NCBI GenBank assembly: GCA_903865885.1
Contig: CAIPLJ010000067.1
Coordinates: 1-7,170, forward strand
Source: an uncultured Actinomycetes bacterium
Lineage (GTDB): Bacteria > Actinomycetota > Actinomycetes > Nanopelagicales > Nanopelagicaceae
Length of the DNA stretch: 7,170 nt
Direction: 5' to 3'
The notes beneath the pieces were generated by a model, which was given only the letters and a program-made list of their open reading frames with translations, did not search any database and was not told the origin of the DNA. Numbering within the stretch: position 1 is the first letter of the stretch; every line of letters starts with the position of its first letter. Positions 1-5,922 of this stretch are shown piece after piece. A program made the translations under genes and the position numbers.

Positions 1-2418
1 CTTCACAGTTTCGTCGCTGATTACCCAGGTTGGGAAAGCAAGGGTTGCTGTTGTTTCCGCGATTTCATACCCCTTGGTCTCCCAGACCTTAAGAAGTGCA
101 TCGAAGTACTGATCAACAAAGTCAGCAAGGATTTCGTGGTGGATGTTCTCGTTAAATCCACGACACATATACGCGTGAATTGTGTTGGATAAATTATCTG
201 TTGTAATCGATGCAAATGCCTTCGCTTTTGCATCCTTTGTTGGAATCGCTGCATAGGCATAGGCGTTGTACTGCTTGCCGTGTGCAGTCATATCTTTTGC
301 AGACTCTGCTTCAATTTCAGCTGGTCCGAATATTCCGCGCTTTACGCCGCACAAGAAGAGGTACCAACGTTGGTCGGCATCAAGGACAAGACCCTTTTCA
401 GAACCATCGAGCATCGCCTTGATCTTTTCGAAGTGGGCGGGAGTAATTGCATTGTTTGCAAATGCGCGAGCAAGTTGCAACTGGTGATCGCTACCTGGGG
501 CAGCGGCTGCAAGCATGAGAGCTGTTGCATCAGCAACCTGTGTGCGTAGTCCATCGCGCTTTGCAGGGTTGGCATATGCCCACAGTGCAGTTTCTAATTG
601 GATATATGTTGCGGCAACAATCGAGATATCTGTTTCAGTCTTGAGCGCATTGAGAGCGATAGCGACGTAATCAGATGTTGCAAGCTCGCCATCGCGACAT
701 GAATCCCAGAGCGATGCCCAGATAAGGCCGCGTGCGAGTGAATCATCGAGTGTGCCCAGATGGCTCTTCATCGTTGCGATAGAACGTTCATCAAAGCGCA
801 ACTTTGCATATGTCTGATCCTTATCATTTATAAGAACGAGATCTGCAAGCTTCTGACCAGCAAGTTCTTTCACATCTGTCAGTGCGCCAGCAACATCGAG
901 TTCCACGCTGGTGCGGCGGGAGAGCTTGCCATCTTTGATATCAAAGAGACCAACGTGCAGACGGTGGGGACGAAGTTCCTTAGAACCAACAGGCATGGTC
1001 GGAGCTTCTTGTTTGATACCGATTGACTTATATGTATCGCCATCGATTTCAATGACAGGACGCAAGGTATTTACACCTGCTGTGCGAAGCCATGTTGATA
1101 CCCATGGATTTAAGTCGCGACCTGATGCTGCTTCAAGCTGATCAATGAGATCTTTAAGAGTTGTATTTCCATATTGGTGCTTTGCAAAGTAGAGACGAAG
1201 TCCCCTAATAAAGTTATCGCGACCCACATGTGCAACGAGCTGTTGCAATACAGATGCGCCCTTTGCATAAGAGATTCCATCGAAGTTTGTGCGCACTGCA
1301 TCGAGATCTTCCATCTCAGTTGCAATTGGGTGAGTAGTGGTCAACTGATCTGCGCGATATGCCCAGTTCTTGCGAAGTGAGTTGAACTCAGTCCACGCAT
1401 GTGTGTACTTCGTTGATTCTGAGACGGATTGATAAGAAGCCCATTCAGCAAAAGATTCATTGAGCCACAAGTCTTCCCACCACTTCATGGTGACCAAATC
1501 ACCGAACCACATATGCGCCATCTCGTGGTGGATAGTGGTTGCGCGGCTTACATAGTTGCGCTCGGTTACCTTGGAGCGGAAGATCAAAACATCTTCATGG
1601 AATGTCACGCATCCAACGTTCTCCATTGCTCCCCAGTTATATTCAGCAACTGCAATCTGGTCGTACTTGCCGAATGGGTATGCAAGACCGAAAGTCTTTT
1701 CGAAATAAGCAAAGCCCTGCTTGGTAACTTCGAAGATTTTATCGGCATCGACATATTTAAAGAATGATTTACGAGCATAGATACCAAGGGGAATTGTCTT
1801 CTCGCCCTTGTATTCATCGTGAACAGATGTGTATGCACCGGCAACAATTGCAGTGACATATGTTGCGATGACCTGTGACTCTGCAAATTGCGTGAACTTA
1901 CGGTCGTTATCGAGATCCTTGGTGGATTCAATTCCGTAGTTAGAGATAACCTCCCAATGCTTAGGAGTAATGGTGCTGATCTTAAAAGTAGCCTTCTGAT
2001 CAGGTTGATCAAAGCATGCATACATGCGGCGAGCATCGCCTGTTTCGAACTGTGTATAGAGATAAACCTCGTTATCGGCCGGGTCTACGAAGCGGTGAAG
2101 GCCTTCACCTGAGTTTGAGTAGATGCCATCGTGTTCAATCTCAAGAACGTTCTCGGCAGCAAGTGCTGGAAGATAAATTGTTTCGCCATCGAACTTCGGA
2201 TCAAAGTCTGCGCCATTTAACTTCGCGCTAATGACTTTGGTACCCACGCAGTCGATAAATGTTGTTGCACCAGGCTTGAGGCCAGCAAATTTCACAACAG
2301 TCTTCACGCGAAAGTTTTCAGCACCAGTCGTAAGGTCGAGGTCAATTGAGTAGCTAGAAACTTTGATGAGCGCTGAACGTTCTGCTGCTTCAACTTGCTT
2401 GATATTTGTGCCTGGCAC
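1..2418 (-). CDS. pepN: Aminopeptidase N (M1 family zinc metallopeptidase), C-terminus outside window
   Basis: This gene encodes a cytoplasmic M1 zinc aminopeptidase that removes N-terminal residues from peptides, a late step of protein turnover. 806 codons are in the window and the frame is open to base 1. Visible hallmarks are the substrate-anchoring GAMEN motif at residues 263-267, and the zinc site HEMAH at 298-302 followed after 18 residues by the third ligand Glu321 in LWLNESFAEW. Tyr384 in ISYAKGAS matches the transition-state tyrosine of the family. The N-terminal beta domain (about 1-200) and the start of the C-terminal helical domain are intact. Actinobacterial PepN is usually about 850-870 residues (family knowledge), so roughly 50 residues should lie beyond the window. 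The GTG start at 2416-2418 is chosen because GAGGAG lies 5 bases upstream and no in-frame ATG is near. The gene diverges from trmB. Codon use matches the neighbours and no frameshift is seen. Confidence 0.96.
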   Translation of the reverse strand, partial: MPGTNIKQVEAAERSALIKVSSYSIDLDLTTGAENFRVKTVVKFAGLKPGATTFIDCVGTKVISAKLNGADFDPKFDGETIYLPALAAENVLEIEHDGIYSNSGEGLHRFVDPADNEVYLYTQFETGDARRMYACFDQPDQKATFKISTITPKHWEVISNYGIESTKDLDNDRKFTQFAESQVIATYVTAIVAGAYTSVHDEYKGEKTIPLGIYARKSFFKYVDADKIFEVTKQGFAYFEKTFGLAYPFGKYDQIAVAEYNWGAMENVGCVTFHEDVLIFRSKVTERNYVSRATTIHHEMAHMWFGDLVTMKWWEDLWLNESFAEWASYQSVSESTKYTHAWTEFNSLRKNWAYRADQLTTTHPIATEMEDLDAVRTNFDGISYAKGASVLQQLVAHVGRDNFIRGLRLYFAKHQYGNTTLKDLIDQLEAASGRDLNPWVSTWLRTAGVNTLRPVIEIDGDTYKSIGIKQEAPTMPVGSKELRPHRLHVGLFDIKDGKLSRRTSVELDVAGALTDVKELAGQKLADLVLINDKDQTYAKLRFDERSIATMKSHLGTLDDSLARGLIWASLWDSCRDGELATSDYVAIALNALKTETDISIVAATYIQLETALWAYANPAKRDGLRTQVADATALMLAAAAPGSDHQLQLARAFANNAITPAHFEKIKAMLDGSEKGLVLDADQRWYLFLCGVKRGIFGPAEIEAESAKDMTAHGKQYNAYAYAAIPTKDAKAKAFASITTDNLSNTIHAYMCRGFNENIHHEILADFVDQYFDALLKVWETKGYEIAETTATLAFPTWVISDETVK

Positions 2419-2423
2419 GAGAA

Positions 2424-2429
2424 CTCCTC
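2424..2429 (-). promoter_or_regulatory. Shine-Dalgarno of pepN
   Basis: Read on the minus strand the bases are GAGGAG, followed by 5 bases and then GTG. This fixes the GTG at 2416-2418 as the pepN start. Confidence 0.75.
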
Positions 2430-2515
2430 GGTTATTAGTCTTCTTGAGACGTGGGTGGGTCAACCGCCCTATCCAACCATCACTTGCGATATTCGGCACG
2501 GGTTAGGATTGGGTG

Positions 2516-3175
2516 ATGGAACAGGACTCGGTTCGCACCTATCGCTTGCGCGGATCTCGTATTACTGGACCGCAACAGAGCGCTCTCGATAAGTACTGGG
2601 GCCTTTACGGAATCGAATATTCCTACGATTTTCTCGATATTCCTTCACTCTTCCCCACATCACAACAAGTCATTCTCGAGATTGGTTTTGGAATGGGTGA
2701 GGCAACTGCGCTTCTTGGCAGAGACTTTCCTGAGACCGGATATCTTGCGGTAGAAGTACATAAGCCAGGAATCGGAAAGTTGATGGCTCGTATAGAAGAG
2801 CTAGCCCTCTCAAACATTCGCATTATCGAAGGCGATGCCCACCCGATTATTAAGACGATGATTCCTGATGCCTCTGTACATGGTGTGCACTTATTCTTTC
2901 CAGATCCATGGCCCAAGAAGCGCCATCACAAGCGACGAATCGTTAATGAAGAGTTCTTAAAGCTCATCCACGCCAAGATTAAAGACGGTGGCTTCTTTCA
3001 CATTGCAACTGATTGGGTTCCATACGCAGAACAGATTCAAGAAGTACTTGCTGCGAGTCCTTTATTTACCGGGGGAGTCATCGAACGACCAGAATGGCGA
3101 CCGCTGACTCGATTTGAGGGACAAGGAATAACGAAAGATCATCAGGTAAATGATCTGAGGTACTTCAAAGTTTAG
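2516..3175 (+). CDS. trmB: tRNA (guanine-N7-)-methyltransferase TrmB
   Basis: TrmB transfers a methyl group from S-adenosylmethionine to N7 of G46 in the variable loop of tRNAs; it is cytoplasmic. The 219-residue product has the family's usual size and all its signatures. These are SAM motif I EIGFGMGEA (from residue 55), the acidic ribose-binding Glu80 in VEVHKPGIG, GDAHPII (106-112), the diagnostic FPDPWPKKRHHKRR (128-141) containing the catalytic-site Asp130, TDWVPYAE (165-172), and the C-terminal RPLTRFEGQG (195-204) that matches the family TKFExRG block with Arg for Lys. Two starts adjoin, GTG 2513 and ATG 2516. AGGA at 2505-2508 is 7 bases from the ATG but only 4 from the GTG, so I prefer the ATG; the difference is one residue. 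The gene diverges from pepN across 97 bases, and its stop overlaps the convergent rpiB stop by 4 bases. Confidence 0.96.
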   Translation: MEQDSVRTYRLRGSRITGPQQSALDKYWGLYGIEYSYDFLDIPSLFPTSQQVILEIGFGMGEATALLGRDFPETGYLAVEVHKPGIGKLMARIEELALSNIRIIEGDAHPIIKTMIPDASVHGVHLFFPDPWPKKRHHKRRIVNEEFLKLIHAKIKDGGFFHIATDWVPYAEQIQEVLAASPLFTGGVIERPEWRPLTRFEGQGITKDHQVNDLRYFKV

Positions 3176-3627
3176 AGATCGCCGGTAATTTCGTAATTAG
3201 CGATTTTTTCGATGCGGCGCTCATGTCGTTCATCACCAGGAAATGGCGTAGAGATAAAGGTATCAATCAATAACTTCACGAAATCAGCCTCATGCATACG
3301 CCCACCAACTGCGATGACATTGGCATTGTTATGTTCGCGCGCAAGCTTTGCGGTATCGATGCTCCAGACAAGTGCTGCGCGGATTCCCTTCACTTTATTG
3401 GCAGCCATCTGTTCGCCATTGCCCGAACCACCAAGGACTATGCCAAGCGATGTTGCATCTTTAGCGACAGCTTCAGCGGCAGGAATACAGAAATCTGGGT
3501 AATCATCGAGGGCGTCGTATTCGTATGGACCGTGATCTGTAACGTCGTGGCCATTCATTACTAGGTGAGTGATCAGCTCATTCTTGAAATCAAGGCCAGC
3601 GTGATCGCTACCTATATGAATGCGCAT
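3172..3627 (-). CDS. rpiB: Ribose-5-phosphate isomerase B (actinobacterial Ser/Glu active-site type)
   Basis: RpiB interconverts ribose 5-phosphate and ribulose 5-phosphate in the non-oxidative pentose phosphate pathway. The 151-residue product opens with the family N-terminus RIHIGSDHAG and carries DDYPDFC (41-47), GIVLGGSGNGEQMAANKV (62-79) and AREHNNANVIAVGGRM. The catalytic Cys of E. coli RpiB is replaced by Ser68, and Glu72 in GSGNGEQ takes the position of the proposed catalytic base of the M. tuberculosis enzyme (Ser71/Glu75 there, an offset of exactly 3). The ATG at 3625-3627 is chosen because it gives the conserved N-terminus. An in-frame ATG at 3649-3651 would add eight residues that are not part of the family start, and neither ATG has a clear Shine-Dalgarno. 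A terminator ends 33 bases upstream, so the gene probably has its own promoter close to the start, perhaps leaderless. Confidence 0.95.
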   Translation of the reverse strand: MRIHIGSDHAGLDFKNELITHLVMNGHDVTDHGPYEYDALDDYPDFCIPAAEAVAKDATSLGIVLGGSGNGEQMAANKVKGIRAALVWSIDTAKLAREHNNANVIAVGGRMHEADFVKLLIDTFISTPFPGDERHERRIEKIANYEITGDL

Positions 3628-3632
3628 GCGCA

Positions 3633-3638
3633 ATTTAA
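3633..3638 (-). promoter_or_regulatory. Possible -10 box for leaderless rpiB transcript
   Basis: On the minus strand TTAAAT ends 5 bases before the rpiB ATG, so a transcript starting 6 bases after it would begin at the A of ATG. No Shine-Dalgarno is present, and leaderless mRNAs are common in actinobacteria (established knowledge). No good -35 box is visible. This is inference from spacing only. Confidence 0.25.
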
Positions 3639-3660
3639 TCACGCCAAGCATTTGGAAAAC

Positions 3661-3696
3661 GGAAAGCCCGCCGCGCTTTCGCGTGGCGGGCTTTCC
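3661..3696 (-). terminator. Intrinsic terminator of the secreted helical-repeat gene
   Basis: The arms GGAAAGCCCGCC (3661-3672) and GGCGGGCTTTCC (3685-3696) are a perfect 12-base inverted repeat with a 12-base loop. On the minus strand the hairpin is followed by GTTTT. On the plus strand no T-run follows (TACCC), so it acts on minus-strand transcripts. It lies 31 bases beyond the end of the 3728-4417 gene and insulates rpiB from that gene's transcription. Confidence 0.85.
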
Positions 3697-3727
3697 TACC
3701 CAAGGAGGAACTACGAAATCGAAGTTC

Positions 3728-4417
3728 TTATGCTGTTGGTGTTGCTGGAAGTGTCATTGTTGGTGAGCCAGCTGGTCCACCCATTGCGCCTCTTCCGCCA
3801 TGACCGCGTCCACCCATTCCGCCACCCATTTGTCCTGCTGGACGTGTTGAGTTAACTTCATTAGTGACATTTGCAGTCAAGGTTGACTTCATTGTTGTCG
3901 CTTGTGCTGCAGTGAGCTTTCCAGCCGTTACTGCTGCATCGATGCGCTTTGTCTCTTCAGCAACGAGTGCTGCAATTAGTGCATCTTTCTTTGCGCCCGC
4001 GATTGCGCCAAGAGATTCTCCTGCTGCAAGACGCTTCTGAATTGTTGCTGCATCGAGACCAATTGTTGATGTGATCAGTGCGAGCTCGGCTGATGGATTA
4101 GCCATCCCGCCACCCATTGGACCACCTTGTGGGCGATTGGCTTGCTCTGCTGTTTCTGCTGCAGCAAGTGCAGTAGTGATTGCATCGGCCTGTGCCTGCG
4201 TGATTGTTCCCTTTGTGACAAGAGCTGCAAGCACTGATGCAACTTCTGCACCGTGTCCCTGTGCCATTGCATTTGCACCAACTGAAGTACGTGAGGTACT
4301 TACTCGAGTGATTGATGCCTTTGTTGTTTTGGATGCTGCTGATGAAATTCCAACTGTTCCCGCTGTAAGAGCAACAGTTGTAATAACGATTGCAGCGACC
4401 TTCTTCTTCGTTGACAT
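3728..4417 (-). CDS. Secreted Ala/Thr-rich helical-repeat protein with Gly/Met-rich tail, function unknown
   Basis: I do not recognise a named family. The 229-residue product begins with a clear Sec signal peptide: KKK at 4-6, a hydrophobic stretch at 7-24 and SSAAS around 25-29, with cleavage probable after Ala27 or Ala28. The mature part contains two related amphipathic helical modules, one around VTKGTITQAQADAITTAL and one around LAAGESLGAIAGAKKDALIAAL continuing into VTAGKLTAAQATTMKSTL. The G-x-(I/L)-T-x-A-Q-A turn is shared, and similar modules occur in other exported proteins of Gram-positive bacteria (general impression, not searched). A GGPMGGGM linker separates the modules, and the C-terminus is a flexible tail rich in Gly, Met, Arg and His (GQMGGGMGGRGHGGRGAMGG). 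There is no cysteine, no sortase motif and no second membrane segment. The start is well supported by AGGAGA (4425-4430) 7 bases upstream. It diverges from the collagen-like gene and is followed by a strong terminator, so it is probably a single-gene transcript. Confidence 0.85.
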   Translation of the reverse strand: MSTKKKVAAIVITTVALTAGTVGISSAASKTTKASITRVSTSRTSVGANAMAQGHGAEVASVLAALVTKGTITQAQADAITTALAAAETAEQANRPQGGPMGGGMANPSAELALITSTIGLDAATIQKRLAAGESLGAIAGAKKDALIAALVAEETKRIDAAVTAGKLTAAQATTMKSTLTANVTNEVNSTRPAGQMGGGMGGRGHGGRGAMGGPAGSPTMTLPATPTA

Positions 4418-4444
4418 TTACATGTCTCCTGTCCCGTGCTTCTT

Positions 4445-4464
4445 GTCGAAACCCTCGTATCGAC
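4445..4464. promoter_or_regulatory. 20-base imperfect dyad, possible operator
   Basis: Half-sites GTCGAAAC and GTATCGAC are separated by CCTC. They are inverted repeats matching at 7 of 8 positions, the size and symmetry of a typical dimeric repressor site. The dyad sits 28 bases upstream of the start of the left gene and about 200 bases upstream of the right gene. As RNA it would form only a modest hairpin with one internal mismatch. No regulator gene is in the window, so the role is inference. Confidence 0.3.
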
Positions 4465-4623
4465 TTGTGAGTAATAAACCGCTCTATGCTCAGAAAGGTA
4501 TTCCTTTTCTCTGTGAAGAACTTGCGAGTTTTCGAGCCCGCTTCCTGGCTCTGCCCAGCGTATGCACCTACTTATCCTGAGAAAAAACTGGGGGATTGCC
4601 TGATTTCAAGGCGCTGGCCGCGT

Positions 4624-4668
4624 CTTCACACTGGTTACATACCCAAGACCTGGAGGTCACCAGTGAAG
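4624..4668 (+). promoter_or_regulatory. Predicted hairpin enclosing Shine-Dalgarno and GTG start of the collagen-like gene
   Basis: CTTCACACTGGT (4624-4635) can pair with ACCAGTGAAG (4659-4668) over 10 pairs with a 2-base bulge; the core CACTGGT/ACCAGTG is 7 perfect pairs and contains the GTG start. Inside the loop, GACC (4647-4650) and GGTC (4655-4658) form a second short stem with tetraloop TGGA, which takes in part of the Shine-Dalgarno. Folding would therefore mask both ribosome-contact sites. The pairing is seen in the sequence; a regulatory role is inference. Confidence 0.4.
4652..4656 (+). promoter_or_regulatory. Shine-Dalgarno of the collagen-like gene (decides the start)
   Basis: GGAGG lies 6 bases before GTG 4663. 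The protein from that GTG begins with an ideal signal peptide, so this start is preferred over the in-frame ATG at 4486. Confidence 0.8.
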
Positions 4669-5769
4669 CGCAGCCACCTATCCATCCTTCTTGCTATTGC
4701 TCTTTCTATAACGGCTACCTCGATTACTCCTGCGAGCCCAGCTGGAAGAACTGCGACGTCGATTCCTAATACGATCTTGAATGGAAAAGGTGCTCCAGCA
4801 AATACCGTTGGCATCAATGGTGATTTCTATATTGATACGAGAAGTCTTTTAATTTTCGGACCTAAAGCAAATGGGAAATGGCCGGCGGCGCAAAATCTTC
4901 AAGGTCCAATCGGCGCAGCGGGTGCCGCGGGATCAAATGGAAGTGATGGAAAGAATGGTGCAGATGGAAAGACAATTAGCAATGCATCTGCAACAACAGG
5001 ACCTGCAGGACCGCAAGGTGAGAAAGGTTTAACTGGAGCAGCGGGTCCGTCGGGTCCTGCTGGCCCAACGGGTCCGGCGGGGGCAACAGGACCACAAGGT
5101 GCAACAGGATCATCAGGTTCAGGCGGTGGAACTCCAGGACCGGCAGGACCTACTGGTGCAACCGGTGCTGCGGGAAGCGCGGGAGTTACAGGGCCTACTG
5201 GTGCAACAGGTTCAACTGGCGCCACTGGTGCAACGGGAGCTCAAGGTGAAGCGGGCCCTGCCGGCGCAACAGGTGCAACAGGTGCAACAGGTGCAACAGG
5301 ACCACAAGGTCCAACAGGCGCCACTGGTCCAGCTGGTGCAACAAAAGTAATCCGTGGGACTCTGACAATTGGAGACTTAAGTGGAATTACCGGTACTTCT
5401 CAAGCAGTTTCAATCAATGGGTTTAAGGCTGGTAAAAGTTATTTAGTTCATGCGAAAGTGTTTACCTATCAACCTAATGATGTGAATGAGAATTTCACCT
5501 GGATGTCGATGTCCTCAGCTGGAGTTAATGGGTCTCCAACGGTCACAACACAGTATTTATTGAGCCACGGTTATTCATATAGATCCGGCGCTGGAAGGTT
5601 TGAAAATTCAATCAGTATTGACATCACTTTAGATGGTAGTGCGGTAGAAACGGACTATGGAGTGACTATGACTTTTGTAGTTGGTCGTAATACTTCAGGT
5701 ACTTTGTTAGTAAAACTGGAAGGTTCTTTCATGGCCGAGGAAGTTCAATCGGTTTCAACATCCTTCTAA
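4663..5769 (+). CDS. Secreted collagen-like (Gly-X-Y repeat) protein with unidentified C-terminal domain
   Basis: This gene encodes an exported 368-residue protein. Residues 1-27 are a Sec signal peptide (MKRS, then a hydrophobic core, cleavage probable after ASPA). Residues 28-80 are a short module with GAPANTVG, GDFYIDT (53-59) and FGPKANGKWP, a lead-in I know from other bacterial collagen-like proteins. Residues 81-227 hold about 46 Gly-X-Y triplets in three blocks (81-104, 113-157, 159-227), broken by ISNASATT and a single Pro. Thr is common in the Y position (GAT, GPT), as in the glycosylated BclA collagen of Bacillus anthracis, so O-glycosylation is possible. Residues 228-368 form a beta-rich, Gly/Ser/Thr-rich domain that I cannot name; it may be a trimer-forming head, which is inference. 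There is no LPxTG motif, C-terminal membrane anchor or cysteine. It probably forms a triple-helical extracellular or surface filament. The GTG start is supported by GGAGG. The gene ends 5 bases from the convergent tRNA-Gly. Confidence 0.9.
   Translation: MKRSHLSILLAIALSITATSITPASPAGRTATSIPNTILNGKGAPANTVGINGDFYIDTRSLLIFGPKANGKWPAAQNLQGPIGAAGAAGSNGSDGKNGADGKTISNASATTGPAGPQGEKGLTGAAGPSGPAGPTGPAGATGPQGATGSSGSGGGTPGPAGPTGATGAAGSAGVTGPTGATGSTGATGATGAQGEAGPAGATGATGATGATGPQGPTGATGPAGATKVIRGTLTIGDLSGITGTSQAVSINGFKAGKSYLVHAKVFTYQPNDVNENFTWMSMSSAGVNGSPTVTTQYLLSHGYSYRSGAGRFENSISIDITLDGSAVETDYGVTMTFVVGRNTSGTLLVKLEGSFMAEEVQSVSTSF
5263..5298 (+). repeat. Four tandem copies of a 9-base unit in the collagen region
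   Basis: GGCGCAACA is followed by three perfect copies of GGTGCAACA, encoding Gly-Ala-Thr four times. Being a multiple of three, gain or loss of a unit keeps the frame. Scattered single copies of related units occur throughout 5090-5345. Confidence 0.9.
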
Positions 5770-5774
5770 ATAAC

Positions 5775-5848
5775 TGGAGCGGGTGACCGGGATCGAACCG
5801 GCATGGCCAGCTTGGAAGGCTGGGGCTCTACCATTGAGCTACACCCGC
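5775..5848 (-). tRNA. tRNA-Gly(UCC)
   Basis: Read on the minus strand, the 74-base cloverleaf is complete. It has acceptor stem GCGGGTG/CACCCGC, D stem GCTC/GAGC, anticodon stem CCAGC/GCTGG with loop CTTCCAA (anticodon UCC at 5814-5816), a 4-base variable loop, and T arm GCCGG-TTCGATC-CCGGT. The discriminator base is U, usual for bacterial tRNA-Gly, and the 3' CCA is encoded (5775-5777). It decodes GGA and GGG. It is transcribed toward the collagen-like gene, whose stop codon is 5 bases away. Confidence 0.97.
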
Positions 5849-5865
5849 AAGTGGTGCGGAGGCTG

Positions 5866-5894
5866 AGCGTACAGGGTGTGTAAGCGAGAGTAAA
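5866..5894 (-). promoter_or_regulatory. Predicted promoter of tRNA-Gly
   Basis: On the minus strand TTTACT (5889-5894) and TACGCT (5866-5871) are separated by exactly 17 bases. Each is a fair match to the -35 and -10 consensus. Transcription would start near 5859, about 11 bases before the mature tRNA 5' end. Confidence 0.45.
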
Positions 5895-5903
5895 AAATTC
5901 GTC

Positions 5904-5909
5904 TAGACT
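5904..5909 (+). promoter_or_regulatory. Possible -10 box for tRNA-Pro (and perhaps tig)
   Basis: TAGACT lies 13 bases before the tRNA-Pro 5' end, a suitable distance for a short leader. The -35 region (around 5879-5886, TGTAAGCG) is a poor match, so the call rests on the -10 box and position alone. Confidence 0.35.
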
Positions 5910-5922
5910 TCCGCATGCGCCT

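Larger units (their letters stand above)
4418..4662. other. Divergent intergenic region between two secreted-protein genes
   Basis: These 245 bases must hold promoters for both flanking genes. I can identify the Shine-Dalgarno of the left gene (AGGAGA, minus strand), a 20-base dyad (4445-4464) and a hairpin over the start of the right gene (4624-4668). I see no convincing -35/-10 pair; TATGCT at 4485-4490 could be a plus-strand -10 box but lacks a good -35 partner. The frame of the collagen-like gene is open back to ATG 4486, but that 59-codon extension lacks a Shine-Dalgarno and would bury the signal peptide. No known riboswitch consensus is recognisable. Confidence 0.5.

Noticed and set aside
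1605..2036. Open frame on the minus strand inside pepN
   Set aside because: It lies in another frame of a gene with complete M1 motifs, and its composition (Ser/Leu/Arg-rich) is typical of a shadow frame.
2434..2463. TTGACC and ACTAAT with an 18-base spacer on the minus strand as a pepN promoter
   Set aside because: The start of transcription would fall around 2427, inside the pepN Shine-Dalgarno, so the two cannot both work.
2477..2519. CCATCAC/GTGATGG pairing across the trmB start codon as a regulatory hairpin
   Set aside because: It has only 7 pairs with a 29-base loop and a competing alternative pairing (ATCCAACC with GGTTAGGAT); probably chance.
4486..4662. 59-codon in-frame N-terminal extension of the collagen-like gene starting at ATG 4486
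   Set aside because: There is no Shine-Dalgarno before ATG 4486, the extension is not signal-like, and it would place the clear signal peptide 60 residues inside the protein. GTG 4663 has GGAGG at ideal spacing.
4565..4662. Possible riboswitch upstream of the collagen-like gene
   Set aside because: GGGGGA-like bases recall the c-di-AMP (ydaO) class, but the remaining conserved elements are absent and the leader is too short for that fold.
4899..5225. Open frame on the minus strand coding for a Pro/Val/Ala-rich protein
   Set aside because: It is the complement of the Gly-X-Y repeats; the regular pattern is a mirror of the collagen codons, with no Shine-Dalgarno.
5263..5298. Short tandem repeat as a CRISPR-like array
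   Set aside because: The units are 9 bases without spacers and encode Gly-X-Y triplets.
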